A stretch of 64,000 nucleotides of DNA from Pseudomonadota bacterium. GTDB taxonomy: Bacteria; Desulfobacterota; Binatia; Binatales; Binataceae. Positions 1-7,716 of this stretch are shown piece by piece (position 1 is the first letter of the stretch; every line of letters begins with the position of its first letter). The stretch lies in NCBI GenBank assembly GCA_021324755.1, contig JAJPIL010000007.1:310001-374000 (forward strand). Direction: 5' to 3'. Both the position numbers and the translations under genes were made by a program. The notes under the pieces are model-generated. The model was not told where the DNA came from and did not search any database. It saw only the letters and a list, made by a program, of their open reading frames with translations.

Positions 1-333
1 TCGTTCAACCAGTTCGGGATCTTCTCGCCCCCATTCTGCTCTGTGTGGAAAATACGCAGCAGATCGCCGAACGAGCCGCTCAGTTATCTCCTGACAAAGC
101 CCGCCTACGACTTGACGACCGCGCCCGTCGTCGAGGGTGAGTAACAGGATTATCATTCCGCCGGTCGCAAGTCCCCCGAGATATCCGAGTCGCTCGACCA
201 AAATCACCTCAGCACCGGCGCGCGCAGCCGCAACTGCAGCTGCCACACCGGCGCTTCCGCCGCCAACCACCAAGACATCGGTATGCGCCTTGACCGGCGT
301 CTTACGCTCAGGCTCCAAAACAAACCTTTGCAT
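1..333 (-). CDS. FAD-dependent oxidoreductase, N-terminal part (runs off the left edge)
   Basis: The 111 visible residues are the N-terminus of a flavoprotein. A beta strand leads into a GGGSAG dinucleotide-binding loop at residues 24-29. An acidic residue ends the second strand (Glu47 in the ILVER segment), and an LGGLATGG stretch follows at 52-59. That last pattern is typical of the FAD-dependent oxidoreductase family with Pfam FAD_oxidored-like architecture. The start is the ATG at 333-331; no strong Shine-Dalgarno is visible. The substrate cannot be named because the catalytic and C-terminal parts lie outside the window. Confidence 0.85.
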   Translation of the reverse strand, partial: MQRFVLEPERKTPVKAHTDVLVVGGGSAGVAAAVAAARAGAEVILVERLGYLGGLATGGMIILLLTLDDGRGRQVVGGLCQEITERLVRRSAAYFPHRAEWGREDPELVER

Positions 334-543
334 ACTTTTTAACGGCTAACCTAAGTCTATCCGCACTACGTCGCGGTTGCCACTGGCGGTCTGTAAAATT
401 TCTTCGCGAAAGCCGCCTACTATGAGTTTCACCAGCGACGCTGTTGTCAGCACGCCCTTTTTATTTGACGGCGCGGCACGCTAGGTTTAAGCGTTAGCTG
501 TTGTGCTTTACAATTTGTTTTCGGTTTCGGGGGAAAATGAGCT

Positions 544-1719
544 ATGCCTACGTCGAAGGCTACTTCCAAAGCCAGCACTAGGAAAAAGAGCACGCGCCTT
601 CCGGGAAAGGCTTCATACCGCGTCTTTTCAGCAAGCCTTGAGCCGATCTGGACGCGCGACCTCGACGAAGTCGTGGCGATGACGCCCGAAGGGATGGCGC
701 GGGCTTCGTTGCTGGTGATGTCGAGTTACGACTACCTTTTGCTCTCGGCGCGAAGCCTTGGCAATTCGGAGTATCGCCGGCTCATGACCGAATGTCTGGT
801 CGCGCCCAAAGTGACCTTCCTTGAAATGTATCCTACCGAAGCGGACCGCCGGCGTTTGTTCGACGAAATGGTAGCCCGTGGATACTTCAACAAGGAAGAT
901 TCCCCTGATTACGTGTGGCCACCCGGACATATGACACCGCAGAGCTATCTCACCACGCCAGCAAGCCACAACGACTTTTACAACGCCTTTCCCGGAGGCC
1001 TCGCTGTAACCGTAGCCTACAACGTACGAATGGCTGAGGAATATACCCGTCATTATCGCCAGTTATACGGCGTGCCGATAAACCGCGACCTGCCAGTGGC
1101 AGCGCTGTGCGTGCACGAATACCCGAAGACCTGGCTCTACCAGTGGCAAAACGACGGCTCCTGGCTGGAGGAGCCGCGCACGATTTTCGACGACACTTGG
1201 CATGCTCACTGTATATACGTTACGGCCGAGCTGATGCATCGGCGGTGCGATTCGGCGCTCGTCACCGCGGTCGCTGCCGCCCATCTGCTGTCCGCCTTCG
1301 AATCGGTGCGACGCGGGCGGCGTACCACCGTAAGATGGTTCGGCTTAGAGCGCGTCGCAGACTTTATAAAGGCCGCAGCCGTCATGGCTCAGGTCGATCC
1401 GGTCGATTACGGCCTGCTGGAGCGTAACGGCAAGGAACCAGTCCTTCCGCCACTGCCGGCTGAACAGTGGGTTACCCATCTGGCCGACATGAATTGGCCG
1501 TACGCGATGGGCGCAGCCCATCTTCACACTTATCCTCTGCTCAAGCAAATCGCCCGCGACGACTACGGAATCAGTGACAAAGATCTCTCTGGGCGCGTTT
1601 TCAACCAGTTCAAGAACTACATATGGTCGCAGCTCGGTCAGATCACGCTTTACGAGGTTTTGGTGCGCGAGGGTTATGAAGCAGCTAGACGCACAATCCA
1701 TCGCTTGATAAGCAGGTAA
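544..1719 (+). CDS. Unknown 391-aa protein, possibly HD-superfamily-like
   Basis: I do not recognise this protein with certainty. It is soluble, with no signal peptide, and has a lysine-rich tail (residues 1-22). The middle carries a spaced set of histidines and acidic residues: His142 in an SHNDFYNAFPGG segment, His191-Glu192 followed by Lys195, His220/His222, His232 and His247. The order (H, then H-acidic-K, then two helices each with a histidine) resembles a diverged HD metal-dependent phosphohydrolase. This is an inference from spacing only. The ATG at 544 follows a purine-rich GGGGGAAAATGAG stretch that can act as ribosome-binding site. It stands alone, flanked by gaps on both sides. Confidence 0.75.
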   Translation: MPTSKATSKASTRKKSTRLPGKASYRVFSASLEPIWTRDLDEVVAMTPEGMARASLLVMSSYDYLLLSARSLGNSEYRRLMTECLVAPKVTFLEMYPTEADRRRLFDEMVARGYFNKEDSPDYVWPPGHMTPQSYLTTPASHNDFYNAFPGGLAVTVAYNVRMAEEYTRHYRQLYGVPINRDLPVAALCVHEYPKTWLYQWQNDGSWLEEPRTIFDDTWHAHCIYVTAELMHRRCDSALVTAVAAAHLLSAFESVRRGRRTTVRWFGLERVADFIKAAAVMAQVDPVDYGLLERNGKEPVLPPLPAEQWVTHLADMNWPYAMGAAHLHTYPLLKQIARDDYGISDKDLSGRVFNQFKNYIWSQLGQITLYEVLVREGYEAARRTIHRLISR

Positions 1720-1749
1720 GCCACTGAAATTCCTTGTCGATTCGGAAAA

Positions 1750-1774
1750 GCGAGAGCACCAGGTGGCCTCTCGC
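1750..1774. terminator. Hairpin downstream of the HD-like gene
   Basis: Arms GCGAGAG (1750-1756) and CTCTCGC (1768-1774) pair perfectly around an 11-nt loop, 31 nt after the stop codon at 1719. There is no U-run, so this is a possible, not a canonical, intrinsic terminator. Confidence 0.4.
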
Positions 1775-2324
1775 GTAAAGCAGGCAACTGCATACTAACC
1801 CGTCGCTCTGCTTGCGAGCTTGCGGAATCCCAGTCCGAATCTCGGGCGTGGCACGTTATCCTCGTTATCTGCCACGTGTAAATTCAGTTGCTGATGCTCT
1901 GCAAGTTGTCGCGATGTGGAACAGTCAAAACCGCGGTTTTCTCACGCTATCACAACGTCGAGCAAATTTAACTTTCTCTTCGCGGTCTTTAGCGCAAGTT
2001 ATTTCTTTCCATCCAAAAGTCACGTACCCCAAACCACAATATGGGGAAAACGTGCTCGAACCGGGCAAATCGAAAGCTTGATTCGCACGTCCAAATTCCG
2101 CGAGCATGTTGGTGTTAGCAACAACTTTCCGCGGAAGCTTTTAGAGGCTACCTGAGCGTGCATCAGGCTTTCAGCCACCAAAAGCTCGCCTGGCATACGA
2201 GATTTACTGCGACTGGCGACTCGAAATCGTTCGCCAGGCTTAAAATTTTCAAAAACGTACAAACGATACTTTAGTCCGGCCTTAAAGTAAGTGCTCGCAT
2301 CACCTGACATCGGCGCGAGCACTG

Positions 2325-2358
2325 TATTTCTTCGTATTTCTTCTTTTATTTCTTCTTT
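2325..2358 (+). repeat. Three tandem TATTTCTTC-type repeats ahead of the lipoprotein ribosome-binding site
   Basis: Copy 1 is TATTTCTTCG (2325-2334). Copies 2 and 3 are identical 12-mers TATTTCTTCTTT (2335-2346 and 2347-2358). They run straight into the TATAGGAGG ribosome-binding segment at 2359-2367. An array in this place could change promoter or leader length by slippage; that is an inference. Confidence 0.7.
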
Positions 2359-2377
2359 TATAGGAGGTAACGAAGTG

Positions 2378-2965
2378 ATGAGACGTGTGGCGATGCTGTT
2401 GCTGGCGATCGTGGGGTTGTCCGGTTGCATGTTAGTCTCCACTCCTGGGTTTCAGCAGTTGAGCCAGCTAACCGGGACCTCCGGCAGCGCCTTTAGCGAG
2501 TTTGGCGGCACTGAATCCACCGTCGAAGTCAACAAGTCGTGGATCGACATCAACAAACTTCAGACAAAATATACGAGGTTGCAGATGAAGAACATCGAGT
2601 CGCAAAATCGCGCTGCTTCCATAAGACAAGCTACCACGCTTGGAATACTACGTGATGTCGAAGCAGCTGAAGGAGGCAACCCAAACATCGCGGACATGAT
2701 TCTGTATGTCCAAAATGGTGGCGATCCACAATTCGCTCTGAACTACGCGCTTCGCTCAGAACAAGAGTATAGGCATGAAAGGGAACTTCGCCATATTACG
2801 CTAGTTCTGCTAGAGCAAATGGCAGCTCGGCCCGACGCTGATTCTAATTTGAGGTATTTGACCGCTTGGGTGGAGGCTGGGGGAGACCCAGAGTTGGCGC
2901 TCAACTACGCGCTAAACCACCAAAGATCGCAAAACAATCCTGCTACTCTATCCGCGGTTCCGTAG
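2378..2965 (+). CDS. Lipoprotein with an internally duplicated C-terminal domain
   Basis: A 195-aa predicted lipoprotein. There is an Arg-Arg n-region, a hydrophobic core and a lipobox L-S-G-C with Cys17. A helical segment (about 47-90) follows. Then come two related units: GGDPQFALNYAL at 114-125 and GGDPELALNYAL at 168-179, exactly 54 residues apart, each preceded by a hydrophobic helix. I do not recognise the family; the repeats look like helical-hairpin (TPR/Sel1-like) units, which is inference. The start is set by the strong GGAGG at 2363-2367, which serves either GTG 2375 or ATG 2378. An upstream in-frame ATG at 2291 would bury the signal peptide and is rejected. Confidence 0.8.
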   Translation: MRRVAMLLLAIVGLSGCMLVSTPGFQQLSQLTGTSGSAFSEFGGTESTVEVNKSWIDINKLQTKYTRLQMKNIESQNRAASIRQATTLGILRDVEAAEGGNPNIADMILYVQNGGDPQFALNYALRSEQEYRHERELRHITLVLLEQMAARPDADSNLRYLTAWVEAGGDPELALNYALNHQRSQNNPATLSAVP

Positions 2966-3208
2966 CCACCTACCAGCGTTTCTGGCCAACGCTTTTTTCG
3001 AGCTTTCGACCCGTGCGGGTTCCAGGTACGCGACCCGCACGTGCGGCTTTCAAGGCGTTTACTTCCTCTTATCTTTACCCGGCAGGATCGGCCTTGACCC
3101 GCCGGTTACGGTGTTCACCTTTGATAAAATTTCAGACTCGCGCCCAGTTCTCGAGTCATTCTTTGAACGACTTGCGTTTGGCGACGCAGGCAGAGTAGTG
3201 TTTCTGGT

Positions 3209-3685
3209 ATGGCCTTGAAGAGTCGGATCGCGGGTTTTGTGGCAGCGCTTGCGATTTGCGCCACAAGCGCCTGCAATAGGTTTTCGCGCGCGGAATATAG
3301 CGAGAAACGCTCCGACCGATCTGGGGTCGTTATCGTTCGGACTGCGAACGGCGACATAAAAAAGGCAGAGGACGCCAACCACGACGGCAAGCTAGATCTG
3401 GTGAAGACGTTCCACAACAATGAGCTTGTTCGAGTGGAACAAGACCGGAACGCCGACGGCCAGATCGACCTCGTGCGCGAGTACCTTCATGGGGAGATTC
3501 AGCGCGAAATCTTCGACGACAACTTCGACGGCAAACCTGAAATCATCAAGACCTACCGCAGGGGCAAGCTAGCCATCGTTGAGTACGACCCAGACGGCTG
3601 CGGCTGGGCCCATCGCATCGACTACTACGACGACAACGGCAAGCTCATTCGAAGCGAAGTGCACGAGCCTCCGCAGGCTAAGTAG
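3209..3685 (+). CDS. Predicted lipoprotein with 24-residue Asp/Asn/Gly calcium-type repeats
   Basis: A 158-aa exported protein. The signal peptide ends at a weak lipobox T-S-A-C (Cys22). The mature part has four repeats at an exact 24-residue period: DANHDGKLD (55-63), DRNADGQID (79-87), DDNFDGKPE (103-111) and a degenerate one starting at Asp127. The first three match the DxNxDGxxD calcium-binding loop seen in EF-hand and dockerin loops. The intervening segments are beta-rich (LVRxE, IVEYD). A calcium-binding surface or periplasmic role is inferred. No neighbour suggests a partner. The ATG lacks a strong ribosome-binding site, so the start is moderately sure. Confidence 0.8.
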   Translation: MALKSRIAGFVAALAICATSACNRFSRAEYSEKRSDRSGVVIVRTANGDIKKAEDANHDGKLDLVKTFHNNELVRVEQDRNADGQIDLVREYLHGEIQREIFDDNFDGKPEIIKTYRRGKLAIVEYDPDGCGWAHRIDYYDDNGKLIRSEVHEPPQAK

Positions 3686-3898
3686 ACGAATATTTCCTTC
3701 CTACGACGACGTCGCGTTCAACGGGGACAGCAGCTTCCCGAGACTGAAAAGGCATTTTCCTGGTGGTGGCACAGTGCTGCGAAAACGGATTGCGGTGCCT
3801 TGTTCGCGCGCGCGCCGGCAAGGCTGGTTGCCGTCGCACACGCTTGCGACTACGAAGCTATCGCACCGCTCCGCTGTGCGCGTATCTTCGGCGATGCG

Positions 3899-5161
3899 CT
3901 AATAAGCGACACAGTCGTCCAGCGCGGGTTTTATGTGCCGCATAAATATGTCAAGCGCATCGATCACGGCTTGCGCGGGCATTTGCGCGTAATGGTAAAT
4001 TAGCGTTATGTACTCGGCCGGGAATTGCCGCCATTGCTCGACGAGTTGGCGACGCACCTCTTCGATGCTTCCCACCACCCATAACCCGTAGCGCGTCACC
4101 GCCTTTACCACGTCTTCCCAGGCGACGCGATGGCCTGCCATCGCCGCGTAAAAGTTGCGGAAAATATCCGCGTCGTATCGCATCACCGCTTGCTCGGCCT
4201 CTTCTCGCGTGCGCCCCATATGGGGAATTCGCACAAGTGCCTGATGCTGTCCCAGCGCAAGCTGGCGTCCCGTTTCCGCCGCCGTCTGTACGTACAGTTC
4301 GCCCATCTTAAGCGCCGTACGCAACGACGTGAAGTAGACCGGCACAAACCCGCGCCGCGCCGCGTAACTTACGCTGTCCGGAGAGCCGCTGGTGGCGACA
4401 AAAACCTGCGGATGGGGCCGCGTGTAGGGCGCAGGCACTACGCTGACTCGCCTAACGTTGCCTTGCTCGTCCACTTCGCCCGGCGCGCCAAAGCGGCCTG
4501 TAGTGCCGAACTTCGCAAGCGGCCAGTCCTCCACACCGGTTTCATAGGGATACGGGATCTGCCAAGTAGGGCCGCTGTGCTCGATGCTGTCTTGGGTCCA
4601 TGCTTTGAGCACGATCTCGACCTGTTCCTCGAAAATACGCCGGTTAACCTCGTCTTCCTTTATGTCCTTGTCGCGCACCTCCTTGCCGAACATCCGCGTC
4701 GGTTCTAACTGCGCCACCGCCGGCGACGTCGTGGCGCGAGTACCCAGATGCTGCCCGAGAACGTTGGTCCATCGCGACTGATAGCCACGGGCAAAACCGA
4801 CAAAAAAGCGCCCGCGCGTAAGATGGTCCAAAATAGCCGTTTCTTCCGCCACGCGAATCGGGTCCTGGGCGCTCATCACATAGCCTAACTGCCCTATTCT
4901 GACGTTCTTGGTAATCGCCGCCCAGTAAGCGTTCAGCACGCCTGGATTCGGCCCCACCTCGTAACCTTCCGACCAGAAGTGATGCTCAATCGTGGCCACA
5001 CCCCAAAGTCCCATCTCGTCGGCGGCTTTGATAATCTCATGCCACCCAGAAAGCGTCTGCTGATAAAGGTCGCGGTTTCGTCCGATCGGGCGCAAAGCAG
5101 CGCGCTCCTCTTCGCTTGCCGCCGGGATTACTGGATACAGCTGGAGAATCACCTTGACCAT
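3899..5161 (-). CDS. LLM-class flavin-dependent monooxygenase
   Basis: A 420-aa bacterial-luciferase-like oxidoreductase. It has the (beta/alpha)8 features of the family: N-terminal strand MVKVILQLYP, the GLWGVATIEHHF segment carrying the conserved His pair, LTRGRFFVGFARGYQ (phosphate-binding region) and the C-terminal GSIEEVRRQL motif. Such enzymes use FMNH2 or F420H2 to oxygenate organic substrates; the substrate here is unknown. It is somewhat longer than the usual 340-380 residues, through an insert around residues 205-250. The start ATG at 5161 has GGGGGAAG upstream on the minus strand. It follows the methanethiol oxidase pair on the same strand, but a 350-bp gap argues for its own promoter. 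Confidence 0.93.
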   Translation of the reverse strand: MVKVILQLYPVIPAASEEERAALRPIGRNRDLYQQTLSGWHEIIKAADEMGLWGVATIEHHFWSEGYEVGPNPGVLNAYWAAITKNVRIGQLGYVMSAQDPIRVAEETAILDHLTRGRFFVGFARGYQSRWTNVLGQHLGTRATTSPAVAQLEPTRMFGKEVRDKDIKEDEVNRRIFEEQVEIVLKAWTQDSIEHSGPTWQIPYPYETGVEDWPLAKFGTTGRFGAPGEVDEQGNVRRVSVVPAPYTRPHPQVFVATSGSPDSVSYAARRGFVPVYFTSLRTALKMGELYVQTAAETGRQLALGQHQALVRIPHMGRTREEAEQAVMRYDADIFRNFYAAMAGHRVAWEDVVKAVTRYGLWVVGSIEEVRRQLVEQWRQFPAEYITLIYHYAQMPAQAVIDALDIFMRHIKPALDDCVAY

Positions 5162-5512
5162 CTCACGCTTCCCCCATATCGTTGCCGCTACGCGGGGATC
5201 ACTCCCGCGTGGCCATTACGGCCAACTCCAATCTTAAGCCAACACCTCAAAGACAAATTAAATTATCGCTCCCGCTCAAGCCCAGATCGATTCAGCGGTC
5301 TACAAAACCATATAACACATCGCAAAGCGACCCGGATGCCTGAGTCATAGCCAATTGAACCGACAGCGCCACCCGCTTGTCGTTTACGTTTTTACCAAAC
5401 AATGCAAAAAGGAAAGCCTCGCTCGGCTTGCGGCAAGCGAAAAGCTTTTCGGTGTGTGGAGCCGAGCTCGCCACCGACAAAAACTATCTCCCAGCATGCG
5501 AACAAGCGCCTA
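5162..5512. other. Gap of about 350 bp between monooxygenase and membrane-protein gene
   Basis: Apart from the palindrome at 5190-5210 I see no gene or RNA here. It lies between two minus-strand genes and probably carries the terminator of the upstream pair and the promoter of the monooxygenase. Confidence 0.45.
5190..5210 (-). promoter_or_regulatory. Palindrome in the leader of the LLM monooxygenase
   Basis: ACGCGGG (5190-5196) and CCCGCGT (5204-5210) form a perfect 7-bp inverted repeat around GATCACT, centred about 39 nt upstream of the start codon at 5161. It could be an operator or a leader hairpin. Confidence 0.35.
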
Positions 5513-6178
5513 TCAAATTACGAGACATATGACGCCGGCTGTGATAAGGGCGCTAGCCCATATCAGGTCGAGGTTGATCCAGGCGCGGCGCAAAATCGCA
5601 AGGCCGATCCAGTTGTATACCGCGAGCGCCAACGTACACATCACGGCAAGCATCGCCGCGGTATGCACCATAACGAGTGCTGCGGCCTGCACAACGAGCG
5701 CGTGATGGGCGGGCGCAGAAGGAGAGGAAAGAGCCGATACGGCACCAAAATGTCCGTGCACGTGGGTCGGAGCTGGTACGCCGAGCAGCACCGGCACAAA
5801 CATCAATCCGGCACCGTGCGCGGTGGCCATCATGAACGACCACAGTGCTAGCTCCCAAGGCTTAACGCGCATCCCACCGAGCCGCGGGTGGGCTCGCGGA
5901 CGGTACAGGCGAAACGCGCCAAATGCGACCAGCGCTGCGGCGCTGAGACCCCGCAAAAGTGACGCTGATATGGAAAGGCGCGCGGCGGCTAATGCCAAGA
6001 CGACCGCACCGACAGCAAAAAGATGGCCGACCCCGATCGGGACAAGCGAGCCAATGAGTTTCGTTCGACTTCGCTCCTGAAGACCCAGGGCGACGGCGAA
6101 CAGCCATCCCATCGACGGGTCCAGCCCGTGGTACGCGCCAAGCGCCGCCGCAGCGACCCACGGCCAGACATCGCTCAC
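5513..6178 (-). CDS. Multi-pass membrane protein, putative metal permease coupled to methanethiol oxidase
   Basis: A 221-aa protein with about six hydrophobic segments. The N-terminal helix carries GAYHGLDPSMGW, reminiscent of the His/Asp motifs of RcnA/UreH/NiCoT-type nickel-cobalt transporters. A second His-rich patch (THVHGHFG) sits in a loop, and ATAHGAGL lies in a later helix. Metal transport is therefore an inference. The start is GTG 6178-6176, whose GTGA overlaps the TGA stop (6177-6175) of the methanethiol oxidase, a classic translational coupling. An upstream TTG at 6205 is less likely. The tight coupling suggests that it serves the oxidase, for instance by supplying a metal or exporting a product. 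Confidence 0.82.
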   Translation of the reverse strand: MSDVWPWVAAAALGAYHGLDPSMGWLFAVALGLQERSRTKLIGSLVPIGVGHLFAVGAVVLALAAARLSISASLLRGLSAAALVAFGAFRLYRPRAHPRLGGMRVKPWELALWSFMMATAHGAGLMFVPVLLGVPAPTHVHGHFGAVSALSSPSAPAHHALVVQAAALVMVHTAAMLAVMCTLALAVYNWIGLAILRRAWINLDLIWASALITAGVICLVI

Positions 6179-7584
6179 GGAAAACAGTACGAGTCGGACG
6201 AGCAATCGCCGCCTTCGAGATGAATCTGATGAGGCCGCTCGTCTTTGAAGGGAACGAAAAAGTCGGGATCAAGCGTCATGCCGCCAGCTGGATTGACGTC
6301 AATTTTGGCGACCCAGCCTTTGATCCCATCGGGATAGAACTGCTCGTCCCAGCTTGCGTAAAGCGAGTTGCTAGCGTAGAGGCGCCGACCGTCGCGACTA
6401 AGCTCGACCATCTGCGGTGCGCCGTTAACTGCTCCAGCCTTCGGATGAGGCGTGCGCGCCGCGATTCCGCCAAGGCGCACAGAGCCTGTAAGCTTCGGCG
6501 CGAACGGGTCGCTGACGTCGTACTGACGCACCTCACCCGTACCCCAGCACGCGACGTAAAGAAACTTGTCATCCAGGCTAAGAATGTGATCGGTCACCAG
6601 CGGTGGAACGGCCTTAAACGGCTTGAGCGCGGGCGGCAGCTTATCTGGGTCCGCAGGCTCGGGAGGGATTTCGATCACTTTGCGCACAGCCCACTTGCCC
6701 CGCTCCAAATACCAAGTCCAGATCGAAGCAGAAAGGTCTTTGGTCGATACCACCACGCCGACAAATCCGTACGGCTTGGTAGGATCGTGGGCTGGCCGAA
6801 GCTCCAAAGTCATTTGATGCTCGGGACCGAGCTCCAGCCGCTCGAGATGTCTACGCCGGCGCAAGTCCCACACATGGATCGCGTGGCCATATTCGTTCTT
6901 GAGCAGTAGGTCGGGGACGAGGCCGCCCTCAACCATCTTGGGCGTCCCCCATTCGCTGGTGATGCCGACGTCATAGCCGAGATGCCACCAAAAATCGTAA
7001 GCGAGAAACTGCGGACCCCGGTCTACCTCGAAGCGCCCCAGCACGTCGAAGCTGTCGTGGTCGAGCAGAAAAATCCCACCTGGTCCGTCACCGTTGGGAG
7101 AGCCAAGCGCGCTGACGTAGATAGCATCTGGTCCGCAGTGAATCGTATGGGGCCGACTGTAGCCCGCGCGCTCGGCTATTTCCTCGGCCGAGATCACCTT
7201 CACTACGCGAGGATTTCGCGGGTCAGGCTTGGTATCGATCACGTGAATACGCGAAGAGCGAAGCCCAGGAACCAGCAAATACCGCCGCTCGACATGAGGA
7301 TGAGGCGCGTAGGGACATAGGGCCGAGCTACACGCGTTCCATCCGAAGTGATGTAGCTCGTCGCCCTTACCGGGCATCTCGACACGCCCCACGACCTGCC
7401 CGTAGGTAGGCGAACTCGGGTCGAGGTCAAGCACGCAAATTGCGTCGTGCCGCCCGTTGCCGTTCGCTCGGCCCAGCGCAGTGTTAGGGTCGAACGTAGC
7501 AACGTAACCGAAACGCTCGCGCGGCGCGCGCATCGCAAGCGTCGGCGACGGATAAAAAGTCTGATCGGGCTTCCAAAGCTCCAT
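6175..7584 (-). CDS. SBP56-type selenium-binding protein / methanethiol oxidase
   Basis: A 469-aa member of the SBP56 family, whose characterised bacterial members oxidise methanethiol to formaldehyde, H2S and H2O2. Family hallmarks are present: TFYPSP near the N-terminus, GKGDELHHFGWNACSS with the conserved selenium-binding cysteine (Cys85), SRPHTIHCG, FWWHLGYDVGITSEWG, and the C-terminal HQIHLEGGDCSSD. Several His/Glu residues in these motifs are proposed metal ligands. There is no in-frame TGA, so it is not itself a selenoprotein. The start at 7584 is chosen because GGGGG (7595-7599) lies 10 nt upstream. ATG 7593 is too close to it and TTG 7620 lacks a site. It is co-translated with the membrane protein downstream. 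Confidence 0.95.
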   Translation of the reverse strand: MELWKPDQTFYPSPTLAMRAPRERFGYVATFDPNTALGRANGNGRHDAICVLDLDPSSPTYGQVVGRVEMPGKGDELHHFGWNACSSALCPYAPHPHVERRYLLVPGLRSSRIHVIDTKPDPRNPRVVKVISAEEIAERAGYSRPHTIHCGPDAIYVSALGSPNGDGPGGIFLLDHDSFDVLGRFEVDRGPQFLAYDFWWHLGYDVGITSEWGTPKMVEGGLVPDLLLKNEYGHAIHVWDLRRRRHLERLELGPEHQMTLELRPAHDPTKPYGFVGVVVSTKDLSASIWTWYLERGKWAVRKVIEIPPEPADPDKLPPALKPFKAVPPLVTDHILSLDDKFLYVACWGTGEVRQYDVSDPFAPKLTGSVRLGGIAARTPHPKAGAVNGAPQMVELSRDGRRLYASNSLYASWDEQFYPDGIKGWVAKIDVNPAGGMTLDPDFFVPFKDERPHQIHLEGGDCSSDSYCFP

Positions 7585-7716
7585 AAAACGCATACCCCCA
7601 ATAATTAGTGACGAGGACAAAAGGGCCTGAGCTCAGGGTGTTAAGCTTATGTTAACGCGCCCTTCGAGAAACCGCAAGTCGAGACTTTCGGCCGCCTACA
7701 AAAGGTCTCGGACGTT

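Larger units (their letters stand above)
1720..2377. other. Gap of about 660 bp with a hairpin and a pyrimidine tandem repeat
   Basis: No convincing gene is seen on either strand. The gap holds the hairpin at 1750-1774 and the TATTTCTTC repeats at 2325-2358. The region between is AT-richer than its surroundings and may contain the promoter of the lipoprotein gene at 2378. Confidence 0.5.

Noticed and set aside
2020-2442. Minus-strand 140-aa frame overlapping the lipoprotein leader
   Set aside because: No family content, and it runs antisense through a repeat and a well-supported ribosome-binding site.
6175-7584. The SBP56 protein as a third selenoprotein
   Set aside because: The frame has no internal TGA and the conserved cysteine (Cys85) is present. 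It may bind selenium but is not a Sec protein.
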